Below the pieces are notes generated by a model that was given only the letters and a program-made list of their open reading frames with translations, did not search any database and was not told where the DNA came from. Shown here piece by piece: positions 25,479 to 34,050 of a stretch of DNA of 64,000 nt. The position numbers were made by a program, and so were the translations under genes. How positions within the stretch are numbered: position 1 is the stretch's first letter; each line of letters begins with the position of its first letter. Origin of the DNA: Lutibacter flavus (GTDB taxonomy: Bacteria; Bacteroidota; Bacteroidia; Flavobacteriales; Flavobacteriaceae); assembly GCF_900188355.1 (NCBI RefSeq), contig NZ_FZNX01000001.1:1266003-1330002 (forward strand), read 5' to 3'.

Positions 25479-25730
25479 TCACTTTTTTAAATCTTCTTTT
25501 TCAGGAACGGGATCGTAACCGCTTCCTCCCCAAGGATGACAACTGCCTATTCTTTTAATAGCTAACCAGCCACCTTTAAAAACACCATGTTTTTGCAATG
25601 CTTCTAAAGAATAACTTGAGCACGTTGGTGTATACCTGCAAGCAGACGGCGTATACGGTGAAATTGCAGCTTGATAAAAACGTACCAACCAAATAAATGG
25701 AATTGCTAATATTTTTGTAAAACTTTTCAA
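25479..25730 (-). CDS. yidD: Membrane protein insertion efficiency factor YidD
   Basis: A small protein (83 residues) of the YidD family, assisting YidC-dependent membrane protein insertion. It has the N-terminal amphipathic helix with [17 protein letters not shown], the cysteine-containing core [19 protein letters not shown], and the ending [18 protein letters not shown], both diagnostic. It begins one base after the cysS stop and is clearly cotranscribed with it. Confidence 0.95.
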   Translation of the reverse strand: MKSFTKILAIPFIWLVRFYQAAISPYTPSACRYTPTCSSYSLEALQKHGVFKGGWLAIKRIGSCHPWGGSGYDPVPEKEDLKK

Positions 25731-25731
25731 A

Positions 25732-27210
25732 TTAATTTATTGAAAAAGTTGTTCCTTCTTTTCCATCTTTTAATTGAATCCCCAAATCAGCCAATTCATC
25801 TCTAATTTTATCTGATAAAGCCCAATCCTTGTTATCGCGAGCATCTTTACGCATTCCTATTAGCATTTCAACTACTCCAGAAAGCTTATCTGAACTATCT
25901 TCTTGCAGTTCGTTTCTTAAACCCAAAACATCAAACACAAAAGCGTTAATAGTTGTTTTAAATTCTTGTAAATCTTCTGAAGAAATAGCTGCTTTCTTTT
26001 CAGTTAATAAGTTGATGAATTTAACAGCTTCAAATAAATTAGCTATCAAAACCGGACTATTAAAATCATCATTCATAGCATCATAACATTTCTGTCTCCA
26101 AGCTTTAATATCCAACGATGATTCCTTTCCTGCCTCAATATTATCTAAATTATTTATAGCTTCCATTAATTTTATATAACCTTTTTCTGAAGCTTCCAAA
26201 CCAGAACTTGTAAAATCTAAAATACTTCTGTAATTGGCTTGCAACATAAAAAAACGTGTTGCGCTTGGAGAAAATGCTTTACTTAAAATTTTATTATTCC
26301 CTGAAAATATTTCATTAGGTAAAATAAAATTTCCTGTTGATTTAGCCATTTTTTGACCATTTAGAATCAACATATTGGCGTGCATCCAATAATTAACAGG
26401 TTCTACACCATTATTAGCTTTTGATTGGGCAATTTCACATTCATGATGTGGAAATTTTAAATCCATTCCACCACCGTGAATGTCAAAAGTTTCACCTAAA
26501 TATTTCGTGCTCATTGCTGAACATTCTAAATGCCAACCAGGAAAACCATCGCTCCAAGGTGAAGGCCAACGCATAATATGACGTTCATCTGCTTTTTTCC
26601 AAAGTGCAAAATCTTGCGGGTTTTTCTTTTCTGATTGTCCGTCTAACTCACGCGTATTATGAATAGAATCCTCAATTTTTCTTCCAGAAAGAATTCCGTA
26701 ATTTTCAGTTTCATTATACTTTAAAACATCAAAATAAACCGAACCGTTTATTTCATAAGCCAAACCTTTATTAAGTAAATCTTTAATAATTACAATTTGT
26801 TCAACAATATGTCCGGTTGCTGTAGGTTCAATACTTGGTGGTAAATTATTTATTTTTTGTAGTGTTTCGTGAAAATCAACTGTGTAACGTTGTACTACTT
26901 CCATTGGTTCAATTTGCTCCAACCTTGCTTTTTTTGCAATTCTATCTTCACCGGCATCAGCATCATTTTCTAAATGACCAGCATCGGTAATATTACGTAC
27001 GTAACGCACTTTGTAACCCAAATGTTTTAAATAACGAAATATCAAATCAAAGGACATAAAGGTTCTAACATTTCCTAAATGCACATTGCTGTAAACAGTT
27101 GGTCCACATACATACATTCCAACTTTGCCTTCAACAATAGGTGTAAAAACTTCTTTAGTTTTACTTAAAGAGTTATATATTTTTAATTGATTTGATTTAA
27201 ATAATTCCAT
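25732..27210 (-). CDS. cysS: Cysteinyl-tRNA synthetase
   Basis: Class I synthetase charging tRNA-Cys. The 492 residues carry the zinc-binding Cys35 in YVCGPTVY, the HIGH-equivalent HLGN (44-47), the zinc-site region HLECSAMS and [10 protein letters not shown], and the KMSKS-equivalent KMAKS (287-291). The HLGN variant is normal for Bacteroidota enzymes, so no loss of function is implied. The C-terminal anticodon-binding region contains [14 protein letters not shown] and a final DIG-like tail. It heads cysS-yidD-lgt. Upstream (27211-27338) I see only AT-rich spacer. Confidence 0.96.
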   Translation of the reverse strand: MELFKSNQLKIYNSLSKTKEVFTPIVEGKVGMYVCGPTVYSNVHLGNVRTFMSFDLIFRYLKHLGYKVRYVRNITDAGHLENDADAGEDRIAKKARLEQIEPMEVVQRYTVDFHETLQKINNLPPSIEPTATGHIVEQIVIIKDLLNKGLAYEINGSVYFDVLKYNETENYGILSGRKIEDSIHNTRELDGQSEKKNPQDFALWKKADERHIMRWPSPWSDGFPGWHLECSAMSTKYLGETFDIHGGGMDLKFPHHECEIAQSKANNGVEPVNYWMHANMLILNGQKMAKSTGNFILPNEIFSGNNKILSKAFSPSATRFFMLQANYRSILDFTSSGLEASEKGYIKLMEAINNLDNIEAGKESSLDIKAWRQKCYDAMNDDFNSPVLIANLFEAVKFINLLTEKKAAISSEDLQEFKTTINAFVFDVLGLRNELQEDSSDKLSGVVEMLIGMRKDARDNKDWALSDKIRDELADLGIQLKDGKEGTTFSIN

Positions 27211-27338
27211 TAAAATTTGTTTGTTTTTAAGGTTGTAAAGATAACAACAAATCTTTAACGGAAAAATTTATACTTCAGCGTATTTTGAAGTATAAAAAAA
27301 GAAGAAAATATATTTTATAAATCCTTAAAAACGTGAAG

Positions 27339-28925
27339 TTAAATAATATTTATTGTGCTAAAATTAGATTTTAACTTAATTAAATTATTTGTTTTAACAC
27401 TTGAACTAAATGAACCATTAATGCTTGTTTCATTTTTTTTAAGAATATTCATGAATTTATTCTGTAAAAAATCAGAGTCTTTAGATGCAATATTTAATCT
27501 ACTTTTATTAGTATCTAAATTATAATTTGCTTCTAATTTTTCTAATGGAACAGTTGCTTTGGTATAATCTAAATTCAAACTAAGGGTTTTAAATAAAGGA
27601 ATTATATTTTTCACCATTATATTTCCAAATTTCTGACTTAAAGCAACATCCATTCCTATTTCATCTATAACAACATCTGATGAATTTGAAAATAAGTTCA
27701 CATTCTCAAATGTTCCAAACTCAGCGTTTGGAACATTTTTTAATGTAATATTACTTGAGATTAAAGAACCAATTATTACTGGAGAATTGGTAAAATTCAA
27801 TTCATTTTTATCTCCAGTTATAGTTCCACCTACAAAATCTCCATAGGACATATTTGCAGATATTTTTTTATTAGATTCTGGAATAGTAACTTTTCCGTGA
27901 CGAACATTTAAATTGAAAGTCGCTTTTTTAGGGACTTTAATTTTTAAGTATTTTTTAATTTTAACTTTAGAATTTTTATCGGTACTATAATTAAAATAGA
28001 TGTTTTCACTGTAATTATGCAATGAATCTAATTTATTTTCGTGGTAATTATGTAATGAATCCAATTTCCCATCCTTCTTCATTCGTTTAAGTTCTTCCAT
28101 TGCAGCCTTTCTAGCTTCACTAGCCATTTTAGCTTGTTCTAAAATTTTATCTCTATTTTTAAGAAGGTGTATTCTCGTTTCTTCAGCAGCTTTTCTGGCT
28201 TCTTTCATTTGTTGTTTAAATTCTTCAGAATTTTGTAATTCCTGTATTTCTTTAAACCACTTTGACTCTTTTAATTCTTTTGTCATTTTTTCACCAGCCT
28301 CTTTAAACTCCTTCATTTTCTTTTTATAATCAGGGGAATTTCTTAATGAGTCAAAATTCTTTTTCCAATTACTGTTTTTAAATTTTTCGACACCTTCTGC
28401 CACTCTCATTTTATAATTCTTTAAATAGGTAGAATCATTTTTATATGCTTGATAATCGAACTCAAATTCCTGCATCTCTGGCATTTCGGGCATCTCTGGA
28501 AATTCAGGCATTTCGGGCATTTCAAAATGAGGAATCTCTACATCAATTTCAGGGAAATCGAAATTAAAATCAAAGTCGTGATCAAAATCAAAGTCAAAAT
28601 CATGATTAAATTCATAATGTATATTGTTTGATAACGATGTGATTTTTACTTTACTTTTATTTCCTAAAGCTTCGAATTTCCAATTCTTTAAGATTTTTTC
28701 AGCTTCTTTTTTATCTACACCTTCAACTTCCATTACTGCTTCTACAGAAACTTCATTTCTATTCCAAGTTTCAATATCTACATCCATATTTGAAGCATTT
28801 ATAACAATTTCGACATCTGAATTCACTTTAAATTTTTCTTCAATTTTTTTGTCGAAAGTTTGAGCTTGTGCTAGTACAGTAAGTAATATTAAAAAAACTA
28901 CTAATCTATATTTGTATGTTTTCAT
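27339..28925 (-). CDS. Secreted DUF4097-like protein with Asp/Phe and PEMP low-complexity tracts (module B)
   Basis: A 528-residue exported protein. The signal peptide (1-21) ends AQA-Q. The first ~95 residues (FKVNSDVEIVINASNMDVD, ETWNRNEVSVEA) match the strand-rich opening of the module A protein at 22669. Then come a striking tract HDFDFDFDHDFDFNFDF (about 107-123), a Pro-Glu-Met tract of PEMPEFPEMPEMPEM type (about 133-151), a long charged helical region (about 155-310), two copies of DSLHNY-type sequence, and a C-terminal beta-repeat region. The acidic tract could bind cations. It overlaps the anti-sigma-like gene by 20 bases. Function unknown. Confidence 0.72.
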   Translation of the reverse strand: MKTYKYRLVVFLILLTVLAQAQTFDKKIEEKFKVNSDVEIVINASNMDVDIETWNRNEVSVEAVMEVEGVDKKEAEKILKNWKFEALGNKSKVKITSLSNNIHYEFNHDFDFDFDHDFDFNFDFPEIDVEIPHFEMPEMPEFPEMPEMPEMQEFEFDYQAYKNDSTYLKNYKMRVAEGVEKFKNSNWKKNFDSLRNSPDYKKKMKEFKEAGEKMTKELKESKWFKEIQELQNSEEFKQQMKEARKAAEETRIHLLKNRDKILEQAKMASEARKAAMEELKRMKKDGKLDSLHNYHENKLDSLHNYSENIYFNYSTDKNSKVKIKKYLKIKVPKKATFNLNVRHGKVTIPESNKKISANMSYGDFVGGTITGDKNELNFTNSPVIIGSLISSNITLKNVPNAEFGTFENVNLFSNSSDVVIDEIGMDVALSQKFGNIMVKNIIPLFKTLSLNLDYTKATVPLEKLEANYNLDTNKSRLNIASKDSDFLQNKFMNILKKNETSINGSFSSSVKTNNLIKLKSNFSTINII

Positions 28926-29463
28926 TTTCTGATGTGTTAAGATTTTTTAATTCGTTTAGTTGTTCTTTAAGTTGATACAATAATTTTAAACGAAGTTGTA
29001 AATTGTCTATTAAAGCATTTATTGTTTTCTCATTTAATCCTTCTTCATTTAACTCTTTAGTCAGTAACTTATAATCTTCTGTTAATTCACTTATTTTTTC
29101 AAAATAACCATCTAACAACTCTTTGTTTTCTTTAGTTTCTTCCAGGCTTGATATTTCTGAATTAATACTAACTAAATAATAATTTTCTATTTTCTTTAGT
29201 TCAGGTGAAATACTGCCTAAACTTTCTATTTGAACCTTTTCTGCAGTATTTGTTACTGTGCTATTTGAAAAATAAAAAATAGATGAACCCAGCCCAATTA
29301 TCACTAAAAAAGAAGCAGCTATTTTTAAAAATTGATAGTTTTTGTTTTTAGTGCTATGCAATTCTTTCTGTAATTTCGCTTCAAAATTACTTCTGTGATT
29401 ATTAGAAAGTTTGCCCGTGCCTTTTATTTCTTCTTGTAACATTTCTCTTAAATCCTTAGGCAT
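28906..29463 (-). CDS. Single-pass membrane protein, probable anti-sigma factor (module B)
   Basis: A 185-residue paralogue of the protein at 22143. It has a cytoplasmic N-terminus (1-45, with NNHRSNFEAKLQKEL), a membrane helix at about 46-65, then a periplasmic helical region with the shared motif SISPELKKIENYY and a long coiled coil. No cysteine-histidine zinc motif is seen. The start lies 8 bases inside the sigma gene, and the stop is 20 bases past the start of the next gene. The same order and overlaps occur in module A. The anti-sigma role is inferred from position and topology. Confidence 0.7.
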   Translation of the reverse strand: MPKDLREMLQEEIKGTGKLSNNHRSNFEAKLQKELHSTKNKNYQFLKIAASFLVIIGLGSSIFYFSNSTVTNTAEKVQIESLGSISPELKKIENYYLVSINSEISSLEETKENKELLDGYFEKISELTEDYKLLTKELNEEGLNEKTINALIDNLQLRLKLLYQLKEQLNELKNLNTSENENIQI

Positions 29464-30004
29464 ATTTATACTCTTTTAAATGATTTTTCAACTTGTTTTT
29501 ACCTCGCATTAACTGTGATCTAGAAGTAACCTCAGTAATGTTTAAAACTTGTGCAATTTCCTGATGATCGTACCCTTCAATTAAATACAAATTCAAAACG
29601 ATTTTGTATTTTTCAGGGAGGTTGTTAATAGCAGAAGTAACAATACTAATAGTTACTTCTTCATTCACATTCCAATCATTTTCATCTGCAATTGTCAGTT
29701 TCGCTTCGTCAATTGAAACCAATTCAATTCTTTTCTTTTTCAAATAATCTATGCATTGATTAATTACAATTTTTTTTATCCAGGCGCCAACGGTAACTTC
29801 ACCTTTAAAACTTTTAATATTTTTAAACACCTTAATAAAAGCTTCTTGCATAATATCTTCAGCTATAAAACTATCTTTTACATATCGTTTAGCAATTGTA
29901 AACATTGCCTCGCAATACATATCATATAATTGCATTTGAGCTTTAGACTTGTTTAGCTTGCAATCTTCAACAATTTGGTTATTCAAAAAAACTGTTTTAC
30001 TCAT
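29456..30004 (-). CDS. ECF-type RNA polymerase sigma factor (module B)
   Basis: A 182-residue ECF sigma factor. Region 2 shows EAMFTIAKRYVKDSFIAED and IMQEAFIKVFKNI, then GAWIKKIVINQCIDYLKKK. Region 4 shows LPEKYKIVLNLYLIEGYDHQ, EIAQVLNIT and SQLMRGKNKLKNHL. It is clearly paralogous to the sigma factor at 21602. It heads the minus-strand module B (sigma, anti-sigma-like, secreted DUF4097-like protein) and is divergent from the glycosyltransferase at 30133, with 128 bases between them. Confidence 0.92.
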   Translation of the reverse strand: MSKTVFLNNQIVEDCKLNKSKAQMQLYDMYCEAMFTIAKRYVKDSFIAEDIMQEAFIKVFKNIKSFKGEVTVGAWIKKIVINQCIDYLKKKRIELVSIDEAKLTIADENDWNVNEEVTISIVTSAINNLPEKYKIVLNLYLIEGYDHQEIAQVLNITEVTSRSQLMRGKNKLKNHLKEYKYA

Positions 30005-30132
30005 TAAGTTGGTTACTTCTATTACTAAAGACGAAACATTATTTTGTGCGTTGCATTTTTATCGAAATAAATATTTTAAATTTACACCTTTAAATAAAAT
30101 AGTTAAAGTATTACTAAATCACTTAACAAATA

Positions 30133-30846
30133 ATGAGTTACGAATTTACTATAATTGTTCCTGTTTATAACGAAGAAGACAATTTAAAACGTGTTGAACA
30201 AGAACTTTCGAACTATATTAAAATAGCAACCAAAAAAACCAAAATCTTATTTGTTAATGACGGAAGTAAAGATAAAAGTCAAGAGTTAATTGAAGAAATT
30301 TGCGCTAATAATTCTGACTTCACTTTTATACAATTTGAAAAAAACTGTGGACTAAGTGCTGCAATTTCAGCTGGTTTTAATACTGTTGATACCGAATTGG
30401 TTGGCTATATAGATTCCGATTTACAAACTGCTCCAGAAGATTTTAATCTACTTTTAGCAGAAAGTGGAGAATTTGATTTAGTAACTGGTGTTAGAGCAAA
30501 TAGAAAAGATTCGTTTGTTAAAAATATGTCGTCAACTATTGCAAATGGAATTAGGCGTGCATTTACACATGATGGAATGGATGATACTGGTTGTCCGTTA
30601 AAAATAATAAAAACTGAATACGCTAAAAAGATCCCAATGTTTAAAGGCTTACACCGTTTTTTACCTGCAATGATTTTATTACAAAATGGCAGCATAAAAC
30701 AAATTCCTGTACAACATTTCCCGCGCATTGCTGGTGAAGCAAAATATGGTTTATGGAACCGACTTTTAGGTCCGTTATTAGATTGTTTCGCTTATTTATG
30801 GATGAAAAAAAAATATGTTAATTACAAAATTGCTAAAAAAGGTTAA
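30133..30846 (+). CDS. Family 2 glycosyltransferase (polyprenyl-phosphate sugar synthase type)
   Basis: A 237-residue GT-A glycosyltransferase with TIIVPVYNEEDNL (6-18), LFVNDGSKDKS, EKNCGLSAAISAGF and the metal-binding D-S-D in YIDSDLQTAPED. It lacks the two C-terminal membrane helices of the enzyme at 5214. It is followed without a gap (1-base overlap of stop and start) by a LAB_N protein and then an ArnT-like GT39 gene. That order suggests it loads a sugar onto undecaprenyl phosphate for transfer in the periplasm. The sugar is unknown. Confidence 0.87.
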   Translation: MSYEFTIIVPVYNEEDNLKRVEQELSNYIKIATKKTKILFVNDGSKDKSQELIEEICANNSDFTFIQFEKNCGLSAAISAGFNTVDTELVGYIDSDLQTAPEDFNLLLAESGEFDLVTGVRANRKDSFVKNMSSTIANGIRRAFTHDGMDDTGCPLKIIKTEYAKKIPMFKGLHRFLPAMILLQNGSIKQIPVQHFPRIAGEAKYGLWNRLLGPLLDCFAYLWMKKKYVNYKIAKKG

Positions 30847-31466
30847 TGAGTAGTTGGATCATTTATACCGTTGGTTTTATTGCACAGTTATTATTTTCTG
30901 GCAGGCTAATATTGCAATGGATTTTATCAGAAAAAAGTAAAAAAGTATTAACTCCTTCTCTATTTTGGAAATTAAGTTTAGTTGCCTCTTTTCTATTGTT
31001 TATTTATGGCTATTTACGAGATGATTTTTCAATTATGTTAGGACAAGCCCTTACCTATTTTATTTATATCCGAAATTTACAATTACAAGGCGAATGGCAA
31101 AAAGCTCCCAAAGTTTTACGTTTATATTTATACATATTCCCAGTACTTTTAGTTGTTTACTCTTACAATAACAACACCTATGATATTGATAAATTATTTA
31201 GAAATGATGCAATACCAGTTTGGTTACTTATCTGGGGAAGTATTGCACAAATTATTTTCACCCTTCGATTTGTGTATCAATGGTTATATTCAGAAAAAAA
31301 TAAAGAGTCATCTTTACCCTTTGGTTTTTGGTTATTGAGTTTAATTGGCTCAATTATGATATTAATTTATGCTATTTTAAGAAAAGATCCCGTACTTTTA
31401 ATAGGTCATTTAATGGGATCTGTAATTTATTTTAGAAATATTTTAATTTTAAGAAAGCAGGTTTAA
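30846..31466 (+). CDS. Lipid A biosynthesis N-terminal domain (LAB_N) membrane protein, two tandem copies
   Basis: A 206-residue membrane protein made of two LAB_N-type units. The first has IAQLLFSGRLILQWILSEK and FWKLSLVASFLLFIYGYLRD (about 12-60); the second has IAQIIFTLRFVYQWLYSEK and FWLLSLIGSIMILIYAILRK (about 132-180). Each unit spans about three helices. LAB_N is found at the start of some LpxB proteins and as a free partner of polyprenyl-phosphate sugar transfer systems, where a flippase-like role is suspected. The ATG overlaps the preceding glycosyltransferase stop (ATGA), and the GT39 gene starts 17 bases later. Confidence 0.85.
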   Translation: MSSWIIYTVGFIAQLLFSGRLILQWILSEKSKKVLTPSLFWKLSLVASFLLFIYGYLRDDFSIMLGQALTYFIYIRNLQLQGEWQKAPKVLRLYLYIFPVLLVVYSYNNNTYDIDKLFRNDAIPVWLLIWGSIAQIIFTLRFVYQWLYSEKNKESSLPFGFWLLSLIGSIMILIYAILRKDPVLLIGHLMGSVIYFRNILILRKQV

Positions 31467-31483
31467 TAAGTTTTCATTTTATT

Positions 31484-33109
31484 TTGAAAAACAAATTATA
31501 CATTTTATTAGGTATTATTTTTATCCTACTCATTTTTAAGCTCGGAAATTGGGGTTTAACTGAAAGTAGCGAAGCCAGATATGCCGAAATTGCAAGAGAA
31601 ATGGTAATAAGTGGAGATTATATAAATCCAACTTTATTAGGAATAAAACACCTGCACAAACCTCCCGTAACTTATTATTTAACAGCACTGGGTTATAAAA
31701 TATTTGGCATAAATGAATTTGGAGCGCGTTTTTTTATGCAATTAGGGTTAGTTTTACAACTAGTTTTAGTTTTTAAAATATCCTTGCAACTGTTTAAAAG
31801 TGAGAAAATAGCAGTAGCTGCTTTACTAATTTATTTTTCATTTCCTATAACAGTGATTGCTGTTAGAACTTTAACAACGGATGCTTATTTAACAACATTT
31901 ATTTTAGCTTCAATTTATTTCTGGTTACAATACAAAACGCATTTAAAACCTTATAATCTCTATTTATTTTACTTTTTTTTAGGATTAATTTTTGAAACAA
32001 AAGGACCTGTTGGATTTATGATTCCAGTAACATTTGTAATTACTTATAAAATCTTACATAAAAATAAAATTGAAGCAAATATTCATCAATTTTTAGGATT
32101 TATTTTATTTCTGTTAGTTTCTGCAGCCTGGTACCTTATTGTGATGTACAAAAACGACGGATTATTTGATTATTTTATTAACAATCAACTAGTTGAAAGA
32201 ATTTCTGAAAATAATTTTAAAAGAGGAAAGCCAATTTGGTATTATATATTTTTAATGCCTTTAGTAGGGATGCCTTGGTTATTCTATTTTATTTTTTATT
32301 TCAAAAAGAACATAAAAACTATTTTGAAACAAAAAAAGACTGACTTTCTATTAATAATTACTTTCTTAACTTTATTTATTCTTCTTTCAATCTCCACTTC
32401 AAAATTGATTTTATATGTATTGCCTTTGTACTTTATTCTGGCAATTTTTTCTGCGAGATATTTAAGTTTATGTTCTGAAAAAACAATGAAGTCAATTTCT
32501 AATTTTTATTATGTTTTAATTATAACTGTAACTGCAGCATTATTTATAGCATCGTTTCTAAATATAGAGCTTACTATAAATCGATTTTATTCATTTTTAG
32601 TTTTTGTTTTTTTTGGGATAATTGCTTCCCTTTTAAAAACTAAAATTTTGAATACCAATTTTTTAAAACCGGCATTTTTAGGTGTTGTTTTTATAGTTTC
32701 AATTATTATATCCTCAGATTTTATTTTTAAAGAAAATGAACTTAAAATAAACTCGGTAAAACCGCTTGCTGAATTCATAAAAAATAATTCCCAAATTGAA
32801 AACGAAGTAGTTGTTTACAATTATTTACTACCATCTTTATCCTTCTATTTAAATAAAGATATTACCACAATTAATCACGGAAAATATACAACAGAAAGAG
32901 AAGTCCAATTTGAAACGAATGATCAATGGAAAAAACATTTAATTAATTATTTTGAAAATAGCGAAAGAGAGCGTTTATTAAAACTTGCTTCTGATAAACC
33001 AATATTTCTAATAAAACGGAAAAAAGACATTTTTCCAGATACCTTAAATATTTTAGCCAAAAAATTAAATCATAAAAAGAATTTTGACAAATTTGAAGTC
33101 TACTATTAA
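31484..33109 (+). CDS. ArnT-like GT39 family membrane glycosyltransferase (copy 1)
   Basis: A 541-residue polytopic glycosyltransferase of the PMT/ArnT superfamily, expected to move a sugar from a polyprenyl-phosphate carrier to lipid A or another acceptor on the periplasmic side. The first periplasmic loop has the acidic motif ESSEARYAEIAREM and HKPPVTYYLTALGYKIFG, where ArnT has its catalytic acidic residue and KPP motif. About 11-12 helices follow, then a C-terminal soluble domain of about 110 residues. The start is a TTG at 31484. It ends the first part of the cassette; a 180-base spacer with a TATATTTG box follows. Confidence 0.85.
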   Translation: MKNKLYILLGIIFILLIFKLGNWGLTESSEARYAEIAREMVISGDYINPTLLGIKHLHKPPVTYYLTALGYKIFGINEFGARFFMQLGLVLQLVLVFKISLQLFKSEKIAVAALLIYFSFPITVIAVRTLTTDAYLTTFILASIYFWLQYKTHLKPYNLYLFYFFLGLIFETKGPVGFMIPVTFVITYKILHKNKIEANIHQFLGFILFLLVSAAWYLIVMYKNDGLFDYFINNQLVERISENNFKRGKPIWYYIFLMPLVGMPWLFYFIFYFKKNIKTILKQKKTDFLLIITFLTLFILLSISTSKLILYVLPLYFILAIFSARYLSLCSEKTMKSISNFYYVLIITVTAALFIASFLNIELTINRFYSFLVFVFFGIIASLLKTKILNTNFLKPAFLGVVFIVSIIISSDFIFKENELKINSVKPLAEFIKNNSQIENEVVVYNYLLPSLSFYLNKDITTINHGKYTTEREVQFETNDQWKKHLINYFENSERERLLKLASDKPIFLIKRKKDIFPDTLNILAKKLNHKKNFDKFEVYY

Positions 33110-33206
33110 AACTACATAAAAGTTAAAAATAATTCATTAAAAACTATTGCAAAACACTTTAAAATAGAGCACTTTTTATTATCCTTATTTAAAATTATAA
33201 TAATAG

Positions 33207-33214
33207 TATATTTG
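33207..33214 (+). promoter_or_regulatory. Candidate -7 element (TATATTTG) for the second glycan sub-operon
   Basis: TATATTTG matches TAnnTTTG within the 180-base spacer, 75 bases before the ATG at 33290. No clear -33 TTG. It suggests the second group of glycosyltransferases can be transcribed separately. Confidence 0.45.
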
Positions 33215-33289
33215 TAACTTTGTATACTGAAAATAATATTTAAACAATGTTTTTCTTAATTGAAGAAACATTTATAATTAAAAAAAAGA

Positions 33290-34027
33290 ATGACAGAAGA
33301 ATTTAAGTTGTGCATTATAATTCCATGTTATAATGAAGAAAAAAGACTTGATATAACTCGCATATCTTTATTTTTAAAATTAAACAAAACAACACTGCTC
33401 TGCTTTGTTAATGATGGCTCTAAGGATAAAACATTAAAAGTACTTGATAAAATTAAGACAGACTTCCCTCAAAATGTTTCTGTAATTTCTACCCCCAAAA
33501 ATGTTGGAAAAGCGGAAGCAGTTAGAAATGGGGTTCAACATTGTAATACTTCGTATCAGTTTACAAAAATCGCCTATTTAGATGCTGACTTGGCAACCAC
33601 TTTAGAAGAATGTGTAGAAATTAGTGAACAAGTTAATAATAATGTCGTCTTTGCTTTTGGATCAAGAATTGCTAAAATTGATTCTAATATTCAACGCAAG
33701 TTTTCAAGATTTTTAATTGGACGTGTAATTGCTACTTTTATTTCCAGACAATTAAAACTCCCTGTTTATGACACACAATGTGGGTGTAAAATTTTTGAAA
33801 AAGAACTCTCAAAATTAATTTTTAAAGATAAATTTATTTCAAAATGGTTATTTGATGTTGAATTATTTCATCGTATAATTTCAATTTATGAATTAAATGA
33901 AATGAAAAATATTTCAAAAGAAATTCCATTAAAATCTTGGATAGACTCAGGGGATTCAAAAGTAGAATTAAGTTATTTTTTCAAACTTTGGATAGATTTA
34001 TTTCAAATAAAAAAATACTATCGTTAA
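33290..34027 (+). CDS. Family 2 glycosyltransferase (DPG-synthase-like)
   Basis: A 245-residue GT-A enzyme with LCIIIPCYNEEKRL (8-21), CFVNDGSKDKT, PKNVGKAEAVRNGV and the metal-binding AYLDADLATT. The downstream motif YDTQCGCKIFEKEL resembles dolichyl-phosphate glucose/mannose synthases. It has no membrane helices. It is followed after 23 bases by a GT39 gene, repeating the GT2-GT39 pairing seen at 30133-33109, so it probably makes a second polyprenyl-phosphate sugar. Donor and carrier are inferred. Confidence 0.87.
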   Translation: MTEEFKLCIIIPCYNEEKRLDITRISLFLKLNKTTLLCFVNDGSKDKTLKVLDKIKTDFPQNVSVISTPKNVGKAEAVRNGVQHCNTSYQFTKIAYLDADLATTLEECVEISEQVNNNVVFAFGSRIAKIDSNIQRKFSRFLIGRVIATFISRQLKLPVYDTQCGCKIFEKELSKLIFKDKFISKWLFDVELFHRIISIYELNEMKNISKEIPLKSWIDSGDSKVELSYFFKLWIDLFQIKKYYR

Positions 34028-34050
34028 TTCAAAAATAATTTAAATATAAG

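Noticed and set aside
27061-27090. HLGN in cysS as a lost HIGH motif
   Set aside because: Bacteroidota cysteinyl-tRNA synthetases normally read this way and the rest of the active site is intact.
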